From Symsagittifera roscoffensis (lineage: Eukaryota; Xenacoelomorpha; Acoela; Convolutidae): DNA of 64,000 nucleotides. Shown in pieces: positions 10,101 through 23,103 of the stretch (positions within the stretch are counted from its first letter, which is position 1; every line of letters starts with the position of its first letter). The notes under the pieces are model-generated. The model saw nothing but the letters and a program-made list of their open reading frames with translations, did no database searches and had not been told where the DNA came from. A program made the translations under genes and the position numbers. Location: positions 28,897,301-28,961,300 of the forward strand of contig NC_087066.1 in the NCBI RefSeq assembly GCF_963678635.1, read 5' to 3'.

Positions 10101-12354
10101 GCCCACGGTTCCAATCAAAGTGACAAAAAACAAACCAACTCCGGTCAGCGCCATCATTGCAAAGTTATCCGCGCCACAGGGCTTCAAAATCATCACGACA
10201 GGGAGCACCAAACTGAGAAGAAGCGCCAAAACAATCCACTTCATGTCATCTGTGATGGCTACTTTGGCACCATCTGAGAGTGATAGACTGTGGTAGCACA
10301 TGAACTTCCAATACGTATCGTTTTCGGACCTGCCTTTGTTAACTTCCTCTTCAAACTCCAGACACTTAGCCTCCACTTCGAGAATCCATTTGTGACTCAT
10401 TTCACTTTCTTCTGGTGTGTCGTATCGAAGATGCCAAGCGTAGCGTAAAGCTTCTATATCTTCGCTGTGGTCTCCCACGTATTGACAAGAGATATCAACC
10501 TTGGTACGAGATTTCTGCAATTTAGTTTTACACCCTACGCTTTCGAAAAACTCCGGTTTGCTCGAGCCCAAAATCTCAGCAGTTGAGACAACTATTGTAT
10601 CGAGTCCCAGGATAGTCTAAACATGGAATCAACTCTAACCACAAACTGACAAACATGAAAAAATACCAATGAACTCAACGAAACCAAAAAATGAATAACT
10701 TTTTTCAAGCACTTTTCAACTTCGAGCATTTTCCAATCATTTCAATTTAAAAAAAATACATCACATTAAAGCTCTACGAACTAAAAGACACTGTTTTTAA
10801 ATAAAACTAATTAATTTTGGGTCAAAGGTTTTTTTCATTCTGCTATGAAATCTGCAATTAAATTACAAGTTCAAAACAAAAAATACCATTTTTTGCTATC
10901 TTTGAGCTAGCGTTATTCGAGAGCTTAATTCACCGTAGCCACAAAACTAGATGTTAAGAAACTACTAAATTATTGCTTTTGGATATTTGATGTATGGCGC
11001 TTTACACTTTTTTAAATGATGCACATAAAAAGTTTATAAATGTGTCATCGAAATCCTGAAACAAAAAACTTTACTTCAAAAATGCAACTAGTTCCAAACA
11101 CAGTCAACAAACAGTTCAAATGTTCAAATATTTTCGGGTAAAAAATGCATGATTTATAAATTTTTCAGTCATGATTGAAGCTGCGATGAACAATTCGAAA
11201 GAAATTTCTGAGTCTCAAATAATCTGCCAGAATGTTTTTATTGCTTTTCAGGCTAATTCACAAGATTCGTTCGAATAACTTTTATCTTCTTCACCGCAGA
11301 TATTATGTAATCGCGCAACTGTGCGAACAAAAAATGAACTAACCGACTATAATGGTTTTAATTGAGTATCTGATTAACTTGAAAACTATTAGATTGGTCT
11401 CGCGCTAACCTTTTGAGAAGGAAAAGTGAGACGATAAGGTTTGGGACCAGACCCTTGCTCTTTCATTAAAATTTGATACAGGGAATTTGAGTTATCCCCT
11501 CTGTAATCCGGCTTGAAAACTTCCGACATATTCATCCGGTAGCACTGATCATAATTAAGAGCGTAATGTTTAGCACACAATTCTGGAAACGTCTTGTTGT
11601 CCTCGGAGACAAAATCTTCAACAAGGCTGAAAAATTTGTTCATAGTGTCCAGTCCCTGGAGTTTGGGGTCATCTAGATTGCCACCGATTGGTTGACCGAC
11701 CCCATTTCTGGGGTACATTACTACGCTGAAGTACATGCCTAAGCCAGACATGATCCATTGTGGTTGGTAGTTGCTCGTACTGTTTTCGTAGAATACGTTT
11801 TTGTATTTCTCATACCTAAAAAGTGTTGAATTTCTAGTAAGACTTCAATTAACCTCTACTCAATTTCTGTGCAATTAAAACTATGTGACTTGCGACACAG
11901 GTATCTTTTTACGATACGCATCACAAGACCCTAGCTGTTTGGTTGATCATACTCAAGATTTTTTTAGACGAATCGGCGTTTTTTGGGACTTAAGGTTTGC
12001 TGGGCTAATATTCTAAGCAAAAAAATGCGTAAGCTTTTTAAGGGGTCAGAACCTGTGAACTGCTAATGTCGATAATTTTTTAACAGCTAGCATATACGCC
12101 AATCAAACCAAAATTAACGATTTTTAGAACTAAGTTCACCTTTGATAATATACTGAGTCGACTGGCGCCATCACTTCATTCGCATCTTCATTCATCTTGA
12201 AACTGGTCACTATCCCTAGCACACCCACGAGTAGAAACAGTACGATTGTTATCACTAGAATCCACAGTGCCATTGGGTCCATTTTTTCGGCCAGTTTGGC
12301 ACACATGCAATGTTGTGCCTTGATGGCACTGCGATACCTGCTTCCCAATGACAT
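4438..12354 (-). CDS. Patched-related / sterol-sensing-domain RND family membrane protein (5 exons)
   Basis: Five exons join in phase to 966 codons plus stop: 12140-12354, 11410-11815, 10037-10574, 9289-9501 and 4438-5966. The predicted protein has TM1, a large first ectodomain, the TM2-TM6 sterol-sensing block, TM7, a second ectodomain with several N-glycosylation motifs, then TM8-TM12 and a short cytoplasmic tail. This order and length fit Patched, PTCHD and nematode PTR proteins, which are thought to move sterols or lipids using an ion gradient. The TM10 acidic residue is present (AVDYSF), but the GxxxD motif expected in TM4 is not (the junction reads LAWIFLRL). First-half proton coupling may therefore be lost. 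The subfamily is uncertain; Dispatched or NPC1-like are less likely on length. The start is the ATG at 12354, just downstream of a TTTCAG acceptor that may mark a 5' UTR intron or trans-splice site. Confidence 0.85.
7130..7175. repeat. (AC)n microsatellite
   Basis: About 22 uninterrupted AC dinucleotides lie inside intron 4 of the Patched-related gene. Confidence 0.97.
8309..8344. repeat. 11-bp perfect inverted repeat
   Basis: GTGCATTCATA at 8309-8319 pairs perfectly with TATGAATGCAC at 8334-8344 across a 14-base loop. Confidence 0.75.
8450..8790. repeat. Cluster of AGACAATTCAGCC motifs in both orientations
   Basis: About five copies of AGACAATTCAGCC or AGACATTTxAxCC variants lie at 8450-8560 in one orientation. 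Three or more lie at 8690-8790 in the opposite orientation. This is the arrangement of subterminal repeats in a non-autonomous DNA transposon. No transposase and no clear target duplication were found. Confidence 0.45.
9289..9501 (-). CDS. Patched-related gene, exon 4 (sterol-sensing block, TM5-TM6)
   Basis: The borders are TGTTTTCAG and GTGAGA. At the phase-1 junction with exon 3 the usual GVDxMF motif is replaced by AWIFLRL. The exon carries two more hydrophobic helices. Confidence 0.8.
10037..10574 (-). CDS. Patched-related gene, exon 3 (end of ectodomain 1, TM2-TM4)
   Basis: The donor GTAAGT is strong. The acceptor edge near 10574 (CTGAG) is a weaker choice, made because it keeps phase 0 with exon 2. 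It encodes several cysteines of ectodomain 1 and the first helices of the sterol-sensing block (KWIVLALLLSLVLPVVMI onward). Confidence 0.7.
11410..11815 (-). CDS. Patched-related gene, exon 2 (ectodomain 1)
   Basis: It is bordered by a CTTTTTAG acceptor and a GTTAGC donor. It encodes the first half of ectodomain 1, with cysteines around LCAKHYALNYDQCYRM and N-linked glycosylation motifs. It ends in phase 0. Confidence 0.8.
12140..12354 (-). CDS. Patched-related gene, exon 1 (TM1)
   Basis: It encodes the N terminus with a long hydrophobic helix (ALWILVITIVLFLLVGVLGI). The exon ends with a GTGAAC donor in phase 2, matching the phase of exon 2. The 3' edge is 12140. Confidence 0.85.
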
Positions 12355-15300
12355 AACTTAATCTGAAATTGAATAACAGATTAGTTAGCTATAGAGATAA
12401 TTGTTTGAAAGTTGCAACCAAATGATGACAGTTAATTGGGTAACTTCAAGTGAGAGGGCTCCCAAAATATCATATTAATTTGGGTTTCGTAAAAATAGAG
12501 GGCTCCCAACAAACAGAGGCTCGAAAACAGAAAATGGGACGCCAAAAAATAGATATGTTGCTGAAAAAACCATCAATAGGTTTCGATAAGAGTTTGAAAA
12601 GAAAAGGTTGGCGATTTTAGATTCTTGTGAAGCAGACAATTCAGTTAAAATAAATGGTCGTACGAAAACTCTACTAAGTTTAAATTGAGACAAATCAGTC
12701 AACTTTGATTACCGAGAAATTGATTCGAGATAGCTTGAGGTATGTTTTAAAATCATTCCTAATGAAAAACGTTTTAAAGCAACACGATTGAAAAAGTATG
12801 AATACTTGCTGGTAACAATAGCTACGAGATAGCATCAAGATACTTATCTTAAGCCATGCAACTGCGTGACATGGGAACACATCGAGAGAGAATGAATGAT
12901 GTCAAAAGTTGGAAGAAAAATGTACTTTCGTTGTATGATAAACGAGAGATAAATTTTCATATTAGACAAAACTCTAGAAAATCCATTGATACGAGGAACG
13001 CGAAAAATTAAATAAGACAAACTCAGTTGAAGCTTATTGGATTCGCGGTACTTTGGAACTACTGATTGATTGACCAAATTCAGAGTAAACTTGTCTCACA
13101 CGCCCGATTCGTCTTATTTGTGTTTCAAACTATACTTTTGACATTACTGGCGCCAGTCAGTTTATCTAATATTGAAGGCTTTGGATGTCTTACAAACTTG
13201 AGTGTACACACTAATGCAGTGCCAGTCAAATATATCATACTTTACTTATCTAGGTTTTTAAAATCTCATAAAAACCCATAAAATAGCAAATCCAAATAAA
13301 CAATCGCAATCTATTCGATAGAAAATTAAATGAAAGTCATTAAATCGGGGAAAACACTTTTAAAATCAAATAGATCACATCAACAAACGTTTCCAAGTTT
13401 TTGTCTGAAGTGAACTTCAACTTCAGAGCACGTCCAACAACAGAACCGCAGGCATGAAAGCAGCATTCAAAAACATTGATCGAGCAGCAAGTAAGCCGAC
13501 AGCACAAGCCGACATAAAATGATGAAAATCTTACTTCACTGACCCGTTAAAATATAACCCAAAACCATTAAGGCCGAATAAAAGTTTTCAGCGAAAAAAA
13601 AAGAATAACATAGACAACAGACAGTTGGAAAAGAGTCAATGAAGGCAACTAAAGAGAAAAAACTGATTTTCAAATTTCCCAGAAAAAATAGATGGCCTTC
13701 ATGCTATTTGAATTTCTAGATCAATTGATGATCGACACTTTTTTCATTTAAAAAAAACAATATGAGAAAACTGGACCAATAGGTAAATTGTTTGTTTCGC
13801 TAAGAAATCTGACAATTAAATTCAACTTTCGAAATTAGAAGTTGATAACGTTTTTTGGAACCTTTACATGTTCGCTGTTCGATAGCGTAGTTTGTCTTCT
13901 TTTTAACATAGGAAATGGACTGAACTTTAAAAAATCAAAGACAAACGGTGAAAAGTCTTTTTGATCCTGAACAAATTTTGGGACTTTTCCTGAAAAAAAT
14001 CATCGCGACCATTTTAGAATCTAAAAAAAGAAACAATTAGAATCTCAAAAAGATACAATACCAGGTCAAAATGATTAAATTTACAAATTAGATCCAAGAA
14101 CCAAGAGCGCTTTCAATTACAATAAAAATAGCTTAAGCTCAAAAAACGTAGGAAATGTAGCAACTAAGCCAAGAAATTATAAGTGGTGGATAATTTGTTT
14201 GGAGAATTGTTTGATTTAGGGTTTTTTTTAAGAAAAACAGAGCTTGTCCGAATTTGAGCCCAGGCCCTAAGCCGTCTTTAAGTTTTGGTAACAACTAGTT
14301 AAATTTGAATTTTCAAAAAAATGAGCATGTCAGCTGCAGATGAATGCTGCACAAATGATAGCTGTATTAGTCTCTGATTTCGTGAAATTAGTTAAAAACC
14401 TAAGAAGTCTATTTCTAACCGATTTCTAAAATAAATTCCTCTCGATTTGTGATAATACTCAATAACAATTCTTGATAAGAAAAAATCAGCGAAAGACTTC
14501 TTAAAACTCTTCATCAAGATTTTGACGACGGATGGTTTTTTCACACCGAAGCCTAGATACCTCTTGGAACTACGACAAATTCGCAAAAAAAAACAAGCAT
14601 TATTAAAATTAATGCTATTAGAACACTGTGGAAGTCAGGGTTTCAAAAAAACTTGTGCGGAATGGTGGTAAGATCTACGCGTTTTCAGTAACGGCATTGC
14701 CTTGAAACTCAAGCAATTGGGCTTTTTTGGAAACAGTCACCAGGAAAGCTTGCCCTAAATTCATAAACAACTCTAATTTTTGCCTTCCGGTAGTTCCACG
14801 CCCGAGATCAAGTTCCTCCCCATTTTCAATCGTCAGAACAAAAATTTATTTTCGATAGAAAAGGATATGTAGTCTTTTTCAATGTGAACAATCGAACCTG
14901 ACTAATTCTGCAATCAGCATTTCCATCATTTTTAATCATAATCAATTTAAGGTTCATCATTGTAAAGTTTTCAATTAAACGGAACCAACATTGCTGCAAT
15001 TGACATTAACATTTGTCACAATGAAACCCCAAATATCGACCCCTTCCTAGTTAAATTTCATATTTAGTCAATTGATTCATCTCTCACTATAAATACCAAA
15101 AGTAATTCCCTTTGATTCATTCAATCTTTGGTGCTCCTAGTAATTGAATATCAATTCCTTCTAAATTTCATTTGAAACTTCAAGTGCATTTTCTTTACCT
15201 TTCGCATCAAGTTGCAAAAAATGAAGCCGTAAACTACGTTAATTAGACCGTTACAGAAGTTCGCAAGCAAAATCATCTTTGTCAAAAAATAAATTGAGTA

Positions 15301-15423
15301 CAATGGTTTTTTGCTAAAGGGTTGCGATAAAAAAATCTACATCTGTAGTGAAATGATGTAATTTTCACAAAAATTGGCTATCCATTTTTTGCAACTTTTT
15401 TCGTTTCACAATTTACTCACGAT
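12355..15423. other. Intergenic region between divergently transcribed genes, no gene seen
   Basis: This AT-rich 3.1 kb separates the minus-strand Patched-related gene from the plus-strand small gene and should hold both promoters. Only short open frames of low coding quality are present. I could not identify core promoter elements with confidence. Confidence 0.5.
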
Positions 15424-16132
15424 ATGTCATTTGAAGAGCAGTCATCTCACCAATCTAGTTCACAGCAGATGATGTTGCCGGATGCAGAGATGTCTGGCAC
15501 CAGCAGCGAGGTGGTCCCAGGTATGTTCTACAGACACCAGAGTGCATACAAGACTGAGAAGGCGGACGCCATGGGTAGAAACTCACGAGTTGAGGCTGTG
15601 AGTACCACTTCTTTGAATGATATTTCACAAAAACGCATATATATGCTTTTTTTATTAAATGCAAGCTACTTTTGAGCTTTGCAGAGACCTTAGCTTCAAA
15701 AACGATTTCAACTAGACAAAAATCCCTGTTCTTTGAATATGAAAAAAAAAATAATGTAATGTGCAGTTGAAAATTACAACCAAAAAAAGCAGCCTTCTAG
15801 ACCTGCACCAGAAACTTTTTCATGCAATTTTTAGCCTATTTTATCTAAAACTCGAATGAACAAGAAACGAAACATGTTAACTAATTCCTTATATGCTAGC
15901 GGTCTGACAACGTCATTTTACGTTTTTGTTCTGATAATTGTTGAACGAATAATTGTTTTAAATCAGTAACTACTTTTTTAGACTCGCTTTGAGAAGCGCG
16001 ACGAGGCTGGTCGACAGCTGGAAACTGTAAGTATACAATTTTATTTCACTCACGAAATGTAAATTTCATTTGAATTGGTTCAAAAATATTAATTTTTAGA
16101 CTCACCGAGAATTCGTCGCAGCAGAAAAATAA
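15424..16132 (+). CDS. Small three-exon gene, unknown function (83 aa)
   Basis: Exons are 15424-15597 (174 nt), 15982-16026 (45 nt) and 16100-16132 (33 nt including the stop). All junctions are phase 0, with GTGAGT and GTAAGT donors and two TTTTTAG acceptors directly followed by ACTC. The predicted 83-aa protein is polar, Ser/Gln-rich at the N terminus and charged at the C terminus (TRFEKRDEAG, HREFVAAEK). It has no signal peptide or membrane helix. The exons are clearly GC-richer than the surrounding DNA. I do not recognise the family. The two very short exons of length divisible by three, each a whole number of codons, recall micro-exon genes. An upstream 5' exon is possible. Confidence 0.55.
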
Positions 16133-19100
16133 ATTATCAAAGTTTTAAATTTAACCAAATTGCTTAATTGAATTTAAATAACTCCTGAGTAAAATTCTTT
16201 AATTTGAGAAAGATAATGTCTGAGTGATAAATAGAAAACTGGGAAAAGGATTATAATAAGACCGTCACATGGTAGAAGGAGTTTATATTAGTTTGAAACA
16301 TTCGATCGAAGTTCTCTTTTCTTATAAATCGAGGCTTTATAGCGTCCTTTCATGATCAAACTTGGCATTTGAAACCAACCCTACATTCAAAACAGGCAAT
16401 CAGTATCCTGGTATTAAGACCAAAAATCGAACCTCGAAATAAAACTTACCATATCAGCACGTCTTAAGCTCGGAACAGTAACGGCTCATTGAGCAAACAG
16501 CGACATCAAAACCAATTGATCACCTGCGGCCAAATGGCTGTTAAAAGATCTATATACCGTTGTGGTCTACATCAAACGCCCCCAACATGTGCCCGCAATC
16601 TAGATTAGATGCAGTTTACTCGCCGATAAAAGTGACCATTTCAGTCTGTTTCCCCCCGAGTCAAAGCAGGTTAATTAGTTCAAAATTAGACCGTTTATCA
16701 GTGATATACAGCCTCGTAATTGTTCAAAAACGAACAGAATCTTTCAGTCAAATATTTCAACATGCCAGAAGATAAAAGTTTCACCATTCCAAAACTATGA
16801 CCTCCACAAATACAACTTGAATAAAAAGGTCAATGTCACGTGTTTACTGCGTACTCGCAACCCTGTTTGGTTAGCAATCTTCCAAGCTCATATTTGGTAA
16901 GGATACAACGAATTCTTTTAAGGCGCATGCATATACTACTATTATAGATAGCGTGCGCACGGCAAATAAACGAAAGGTATCATCATCTTGAAACTCTCCA
17001 AAGCTCTCATTATCTGAACTGAACAAAGTCACAACCACGAAACTACTTCAAATGATACTAGCAGAAAATGCCTCAGAACTCAATATAAAATAAGATATAA
17101 ATACAAACAGAGGCGAAATAGATCTTCGCATCACTTGCGATACAAAAAAAACAAAGTACAACTTAGAGATACTTGAACATACATCCAGATAAAATGGAAA
17201 ATCAATCAAAAATTGCACAAAAAAACATGTTCAACACTCTTCATTTTCAAGTTTGACAAAGTTCACCTTCAAGTTTTTCAGCGTTCAAAAATTTTTTTAG
17301 CGTTCAACCCTCTGTAATGAAAAATCAAATAAGCGAAAAAAACGAAACTAACCCGACAAAAAATTAAGCAAAAGCGTTCGTTACGGAAAAGTAATTCACG
17401 AAAAAAACGCGTGGTACCCGTTTGCATCACACGGAAAAAAGGAAAACGAATAAAAGTCGAAAAAAATAAGACTACTAAGAAGTTATTAAGTCACCCTAGC
17501 CCTCAAAACACAGATACGCACAAAAAAAAGTTTTTTCGTCCATCGTAAGGCTCAATATGCAGCCATTGAACCGATATAATATATGCCGAAACTTATAAAG
17601 CCGATAAAAAATCAAAATAGCCAAAAAAAATCGCTGTCATGAAAAACTTGAAATATAATTTCGACTAAGATTTTTAGTATTTTGTGCGAGCCAGAGGTGA
17701 AAATAAACATTATGTTTCCCTGAATACTACTTGAAATTAGGCCACTAAGCCAATATAAAATAAGCGGAAGCCTATAAAGCCGAAAAAAAACAACAAATCG
17801 AGTTGGAAAAATCAAAACCAACATAAAAAGCAAATTTTGAAAAGGACAGATATTTAAAACAACATACTCAACGACGCTTAATATTTGCAACCAAGAATAG
17901 GAGAGAAGTGGGATTTCCAAAGAGGTGAAGGAATCCAGAAGTGAGTCCTGTGGACAAAATTGTTTACGGAAATAGAAAGTCTATCGCTTGCAATACTCGT
18001 CTGATTGCAATAGAAAGTCTATCGATTGCAATACCCTTGCTTATCGCTTATCGCAAAGAAATAAGCATCAAAACAAAACTTACAAAGCGGTAACCAAGCC
18101 GAATATTCTCTAGCTAGTAAAAATTTGAGCCGAAAAGATTCCCACTAAAATATTCAACTAAAACTTTTTTGCTCCTCAATAAACTAAAAAAAGAGACTTC
18201 TAAACCAATATTTCATAATCCGAAAGAATAGAAAAAATGGCAACCACCATTAAAAACAAATCTCGAACAGAACATGCACTTTAATTGCAGAGCCTGCTGA
18301 AAAATTATGTTCGTTGGCAAAGTTGTTTAAGTTAAAAAAATCTAGTATCCGATTGCAACACCCTAGCTTATCGCAATCTATTGAATGAATTTAAAAAGTG
18401 ATCAATAAAGGCATAAAATTTTGTTTCAGATCATCTTAAGCAAAAATATTGGAATTTCTATCAGCCGCAAAAATTTGAAGATCAAACCCTTCTGCAAATG
18501 TTATCGAACTTGGGGAAAAGAAAATTTATTTCTCAGATTTTCTAAAATTTTGAGTTTCAAATTTAAAACATCACCCTAACCTAACCCTATCACCGGAAAC
18601 TTTTAGGATGAAAATTTCGATTACTTTTGATTTTTTTTTGAAATCCACAGTTCAAATAAGAAATAAAATATGCCTGACAGCTTATAAACCGGTCCCCGTA
18701 ATTTGATTTTGCAAATGAATTATCAGTGAATTTAAAAAAATCCAAAGGCACGCCGAATTAATGAAGTTACACGACCTAAGCAGGTGACAAGCTATTTTCA
18801 TTAACATTTAGCTTCTTTCATTAACATTTAAAAACAAAGAAACTCTTAACTTTCGATGAATCACGCAATCAGACGAGAACGAAATCGTCAAGCACACTTA
18901 ATCAAGAAGCAGAAAAAAAATAAATTCCGTCAGAGTAAAAAATTATCCGATTTGATAATAGTTGATAATCACAAGCGTAACAAAAGACGTGAAAAAGTTG
19001 AAAGATGAACCAGAAGTCTCTCATTTCCAGAAAAAACTGCATACGAAGAAGAGAAAGCTGCTGCACTTAAATTGCAAAAACCTAGCTAGATAACTTTTTG

Positions 19101-21285
19101 TGGTAATCTAAGAACTGAAAATAATTTTAAATGGAAATGTAAGCAAACAAGAATTTTCATGAGACGCAAAAACTTTATCGAATGTCAAAAATTTATCGGT
19201 AATTTAATAAACGTAGAGAATAGCTGCCAATAAAAAACAAATTGAACTGAACATACAATAAAAATTTTCAAAGCAGGAAATGAAAGCTAAAGAAGTAATT
19301 AAATAAATGAAATAATCAACCATTGGAAACAAAATCATTTGAAGACAAGAACAACGGCGGAACAAAATTGATTCGATGGCTCCGAGATTTAAAGAAAACA
19401 CTTTCAACAAAATGAAAGATCAAACTAAATTTTCAAAATTGTTTCAGATTTTAAAATTAGTCTCACTATAAAGATTCACTAAAAGCTGAAAACAGAGAAC
19501 TGCTATAAAAAAACTTCAAAGTAGTGCCTTAATTAGCATATTGCAATAAAAGAATCTCATTAAACCTACGCAGATGTTTAGGGGCAAGCATATCATTACC
19601 ATTGGTAAGAAAAAATGGATGTTATGAAGTCGGCGGATTTTTTAAATCTCTCGATCAGATAACAATTTTTTTTAAATAATATTTATTACAAGCCTTCACT
19701 TCTTGTTCGCATTGAGAATCGACCGAGTGGTCAAGAATAAACAAACCATGAGCCATTAAAGTAGATTCTATTTTTGGCAACTAGTGGGAAAATGGCGTGA
19801 CATGACTAACGTCAGAACCAACGCCAACCAATGAGATGGTCCAAATTGAAACACCAGCTAGCACTTATGATTAAGTCATAAGTGAAGTCAAATATTGGTA
19901 AATATAAAAGAATAAACGCGTTATAAACACATGCCAGCATTATATTCATTTGATTTAGAAGAGGTAATAGCAGAGAAGTGAAAAAGCTCCATTTACACAT
20001 GACTCAATCTTACAACACAAATGACAAAAGAAAAGTACAATAATGCCAAATCGAATACAATTGTTATACCTATAATTACCTTTTGGCACCATTTTGCACA
20101 GGAAGAGTAAAAAATCATGCATTGTTGTAACAAAAACATAGATTTCATACTATTTCAGTCGACTGTCTTCACTAGAGAAATTAAAATAGAAACTTAAAGG
20201 AAAATACATAACAGCTAAGATAAAATTTGCGAAACAAAAACTCACGAGAAAAAGTCACCAATTTTGTAGGTTTGTCACAAACTTCATTTAAGATATTCCA
20301 TAAGTCTAGAAATCACCACAAAATGACTAAGATAGTATCTTAGTTTTTGCATTGCTAAGTTTATTTTCTTGTTCAACAATAAGCTTGTTCTTCAGCTCTT
20401 GCTTGAACTTCTCTCATCGAATTGCGGCTGTAAACACACTTTTTACACACAAGGGAAGTGGAGCTAAGCTTCGCACCACTTCCGATAGCACACAAACCTA
20501 ACATTGCAAGATAACAAACAAAATAAAAGGAAACCTACCAAGTTGAAAAAAAATCTGAAAAATTTGAACTACAAAAATAAGCACTATCAGTAATGATGTT
20601 CAATTTCAAAAAAACCATGCCCATAGCCGTGAACAGAAATATTTATCGAGCGGTAACTAGGCCAAATTTTTTACGCTCCACCTCTGGAAACACACAAAAA
20701 GTTGAAAAATTATTTTTTCGTTCTAACGGAGCAAAATTAGCCCACTGAACCAAAAAAACCGAAACTTTTGAGTCCAAATAAATTTCAAACTGAAAAAAAA
20801 ATAAAAGAAACTGCAAAACTCAGATTTAGTAAATTTACAATTTGCAGAAAAACTCAAAGGCGCTTTCAAATACAATGAAACTTGGTGCAACGCAAGAAAA
20901 ATCCATGGTGTAGTAAGTAAGCCGAAAACACATTAGCAGACGTACAATAGGCCAACAATTTTTTTAAAACAGTTTTCCCTTTCGAGAAAAAGTCCTGGCC
21001 ACACTCCAGCCCAGTACAAAAACATTATATTCCGCAATTCAGCGTGTTTGCTTTTAGCTGCTAACCGAAGTATTCGTCAAACTACGAATACTGGAAGATT
21101 CTGGAGATTGGTTAAAGATTTCACCTGGTTGGTCAAACTATAACTGAGGCTTCGCTAGGGTCCACTAAGAGCGGGACAGTTGTTTTCCTACAGGAACGAA
21201 ACTAACGGAAGGGAATAGTTTTGCTACGGAGAAACAAGCGTTCTAGCGGGCAGTTTTAATTTAGAACGGAGCAACGAGAAAAAAC
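16133..21285. other. AT-rich intergenic region with dispersed repeat debris, no gene seen
   Basis: No exon-like GC-richer segment with splice borders was found. Short phrases recur, such as TAAGCCGAAAA, CTTGCAATACxCTTGCTTATCGC and CTTCGCACCACTTxCGATA. They are shared with 3400-3500, 22640, 38100 and 39300, and indicate old copies of the same dispersed repeat families. Confidence 0.5.
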
Positions 21286-21528
21286 CTGAAGTACACGTCG
21301 GTCCGTTGGTAAGTTGAGCCATTTCGTGACTTCGCTGAGGTTCTCCCAAAGGTCGTCAATGTAGATGTTTGGTTTCGATGGACTATTAAAGTGGTGGTGT
21401 ATGTCATGTGGATTAGCTGAACAGCTTGGGCATTTCTTTTCGATGGTCCAATCTTATTTGGGCAGATAGCTGTTTAATTGTGAGCTATTTCCACAGCGAA
21501 GTTGAGTAAGAGTACATCGTGAAACTCT
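21286..21528 (-). pseudogene. 3' end of a dead Jockey/CR1-type LINE
   Basis: One minus-strand frame reads TLTQLRCGNSSQLNSYL, then a CPSC...H zinc-binding-like stretch and DLWENLSEVTKWLNL. This is the order found at the C terminus of Jockey/CR1-like non-LTR retrotransposon polyproteins (T-AQLRSGH-S-LNSYL, C-x2-C, LW-P-EVA-FL). The frame is broken by a TAA at 21454-21456, and the upstream part (21529-21660) is frameshifted. It is a 5'-truncated, inactive copy. Confidence 0.7.
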
Positions 21529-21949
21529 GAGAAGGATGGTCCCTTCCAAAGATTTCAAAATTAGTCCCCAATCAAGAAACATCTTTCATTATGTAGCTTG
21601 ACAGTGCGGTTTGTCTTTACCGCGACTTTGTATTGATTAGGTGTCATCTGGCTCTTTAAATTATTTTTTTTTGACTTTGCCATAAAATTCAATGATCAAT
21701 GTTGCCTTGAAATGTCTAGACATTGGGTTATGCTTTATTGATGTCAGCTGGTTGGAAAATGCTTTTTTTTAAAATCAACGTCTTCCTTCACCGGGAGTAT
21801 TTTGAGTTTCACGAGGAAGATGTTTAAATGAAGCCTTTTTTGTGCAGCCAGTTACAGTTTTAAGGCTGCTTTTCTGAAAAAATGAGGTGTGGCCTCCTAC
21901 GCCGATAAGTTTCCCAAAATATGTTTTCTCGGTTGATTTTTAAAATATA

Positions 21950-22200
21950 TAATCGGGAGGGTAGTTTTGAAGATAATTCCAAAACTTTCAGAAAAAAAAA
22001 CAAACTGAAAAAAATGGCCACTTCGAGGCCAAAACTTTTTTATTCTGTAAAAATGGGAGGCAGCGGCTTACGCAGAAGGAATTGCCGCTACCTATTCTTT
22101 CCATTAAAACCTCAGTTTGAGATTTTGTGGGAGCAGCCACTGAGAAAAGCAAAACATCACAAGGGTAAAGAAAGGAGCCAAACATCCCCCTGTTGAAATT
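21950..22200. repeat. Weak copy of the ~170-bp satellite-like family
   Basis: It contains a GGC-TACGCAGAAGGAATT...TCCATTAAAACCTCAGTTTGAGATTTTGxGG order like the array at 2000-3290. A diverged remnant; a short open frame across it is not supported. Confidence 0.4.
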
Positions 22201-22915
22201 TTTTAACTTGAAAGTGGAGGAAGGTAAAAGAATATATAGTCAAGGGAAATATGCAGAAATACATGTTATCAGCGTGTTTCTCCAATGGTATCATTTTTTT
22301 TTATAAATCAGTGAATACTCGACGAGAAAAAAATTCGGTGAAAAGCTAAAAAATTTTCCAAAACGTCTAAAATAAGCCCATTCCATTTCATAATATCTGA
22401 TTTTTTGGAACAGTATTTTTTGCCCTCGAGACTACGCAAAAGAAGTTGACTAAGACAATATGACATATAATAAACAATATAATATACTTTCATTAAAAAA
22501 AACAATTATTGACGGAAACGGACTACATGAAGGTAATTTTACTTAAAATTTCGAAAAATCGCGCATGTTTTGAAATTTACCATTCATACAAAAATGGCCA
22601 TCCTGTGAGCAAAATGATTTACGGGAAAAAAGTCTTGTATCCGCTTGCAATAACGTTGCTTATCGCAGCGGTAATCAGCCAAAAATAACAATAAATATCG
22701 AAAAACTTTTCAAATATTTTTTGTTTTGCTATTTATTGTTTCCATGATTTTGCATTTATTTAAGATAACTGTAGTCGATTATGATGAATTATTCAAACTT
22801 TTTTTCCTAATTAAACGTTACAGATTTGAAAAAAAAAATTTTATGCAAATGTTCGAAACTTTGTTCTGCTTTGCTTGCACAGTCTATCTGTTTATCATCA
22901 GTTTACTTTTTAAAA

Positions 22916-23103
22916 AGTCGACAAAAAACATTGCATCTCAAAGAACGCCAAGGTTATTTCTCAATTGCATGGCCTGTAATACAAATGTCGTGGCATCGAA
23001 TCCCGCTGGCGTCGTGGCGTCGTGCCATCCGCTACCTCAAGGTGGAACCAGCTATGATGATATGGATGATATTCCACCAGGACCCTTCATCCACCGTTTT
23101 TAA
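22916..23103 (+). CDS. Candidate terminal exon, unknown protein
   Basis: This stretch is noticeably GC-richer than its surroundings. In one frame it gives a plausible C terminus ending DDIPPGPFIHRF before a TAA at 23101-23103. An AATAAA lies at about 23337. A possible acceptor lies near 22940 (CTCAAAG), but no upstream exon was found, so it may equally be a repeat or regulatory segment. Confidence 0.25.
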
